From NCBI GenBank assembly GCA_013331015.1, contig DUHF01000288.1, positions 1-5,308 on the forward strand: a DNA stretch of 5,308 nucleotides, in the 5' to 3' direction. This document shows, one piece after another, positions 5,247 to 5,308 of this stretch. This stretch comes from Methanoregula sp. (GTDB lineage Archaea > Halobacteriota > Methanomicrobia > Methanomicrobiales > Methanospirillaceae). The translations under genes were made by a program, and so were the position numbers. The notes under the pieces are model-generated. The model searched no databases. It was not told the DNA's origin and saw only the letters and a list, made by a program, of their open reading frames with translations. Numbering within the stretch: position 1 is the first letter of the stretch; every line of letters begins with the position of its first letter.

Positions 5247-5308
5247 ACTGCCACCCAGGAAAACGTCCAACAAAAGACACAAATAAACAAATGTGTTCCA
5301 CAATGTAT

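Noticed and set aside
5291..5303. Small inverted repeat TGTG-TTC-CACA at the window end
   Set aside because: Arms of only four bases are expected by chance, and the sequence is cut off before context can be judged.

Overview
The window looks like chromosomal DNA of a mesophilic methanogenic archaeon, most likely of the order Methanomicrobiales (a Methanoregula- or Methanosphaerula-like genome). This is inferred from four things: fairly high GC in the genes; AT-rich spacers with TATA-like boxes and poly-T stop signals instead of bacterial -35/-10 boxes and strong hairpins; clear Shine-Dalgarno sequences; and the grouping of a Yip1-type membrane protein, an exported S-layer/CARDB-like protein and a LolD/MacB-type ABC transporter, which I recall from methanogens. 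No rRNA or marker gene is present, so the taxonomic call is tentative.

All six recognisable genes lie on the minus strand, so transcription runs from high to low coordinates. In that order: (1) a 266-residue cytoplasmic protein of unknown function with a glycine-zipper segment and a long helical, probably coiled-coil tail (5186-4386), with its own TATA-like promoter and a poly-T terminator; (2) a 261-base spacer holding that terminator, candidate promoters and several inverted repeats; (3) a tightly packed four-gene operon: Yip1-like membrane protein (4124-3456), exported single-anchor protein with beta-sandwich repeats (3453-2281), LolD/MacB-type ATPase (start best placed at a GTG at 2284, end 1595) and MacB/FtsX-type permease with a polyglycine segment (1598-411); (4) a short spacer with a T-tract and inverted repeats; (5) the first 120 codons of a SAM-dependent methyltransferase (362 to the window edge).

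The operon genes are separated by 2 nt, then overlap by 3 nt (stop TGA inside the GTG start context) and by an ATGA junction, so the four proteins are probably made together and may act as one membrane complex. The ATPase and permease form an ABC unit of the mechanotransmission/efflux type. The exported anchored protein sits where a bacterial MacA-type adaptor gene would be, but is built from Ig-like domains. The Yip1-like protein is a polytopic partner of unknown role. The substrate cannot be read from the sequence.

No tRNA, rRNA, CRISPR array, insertion sequence or phage gene was seen. Points worth a second look are the four-gene envelope operon, the polyglycine run in the permease, the glycine-zipper protein and the inverted repeat between the operon's candidate TATA box and its start codon.
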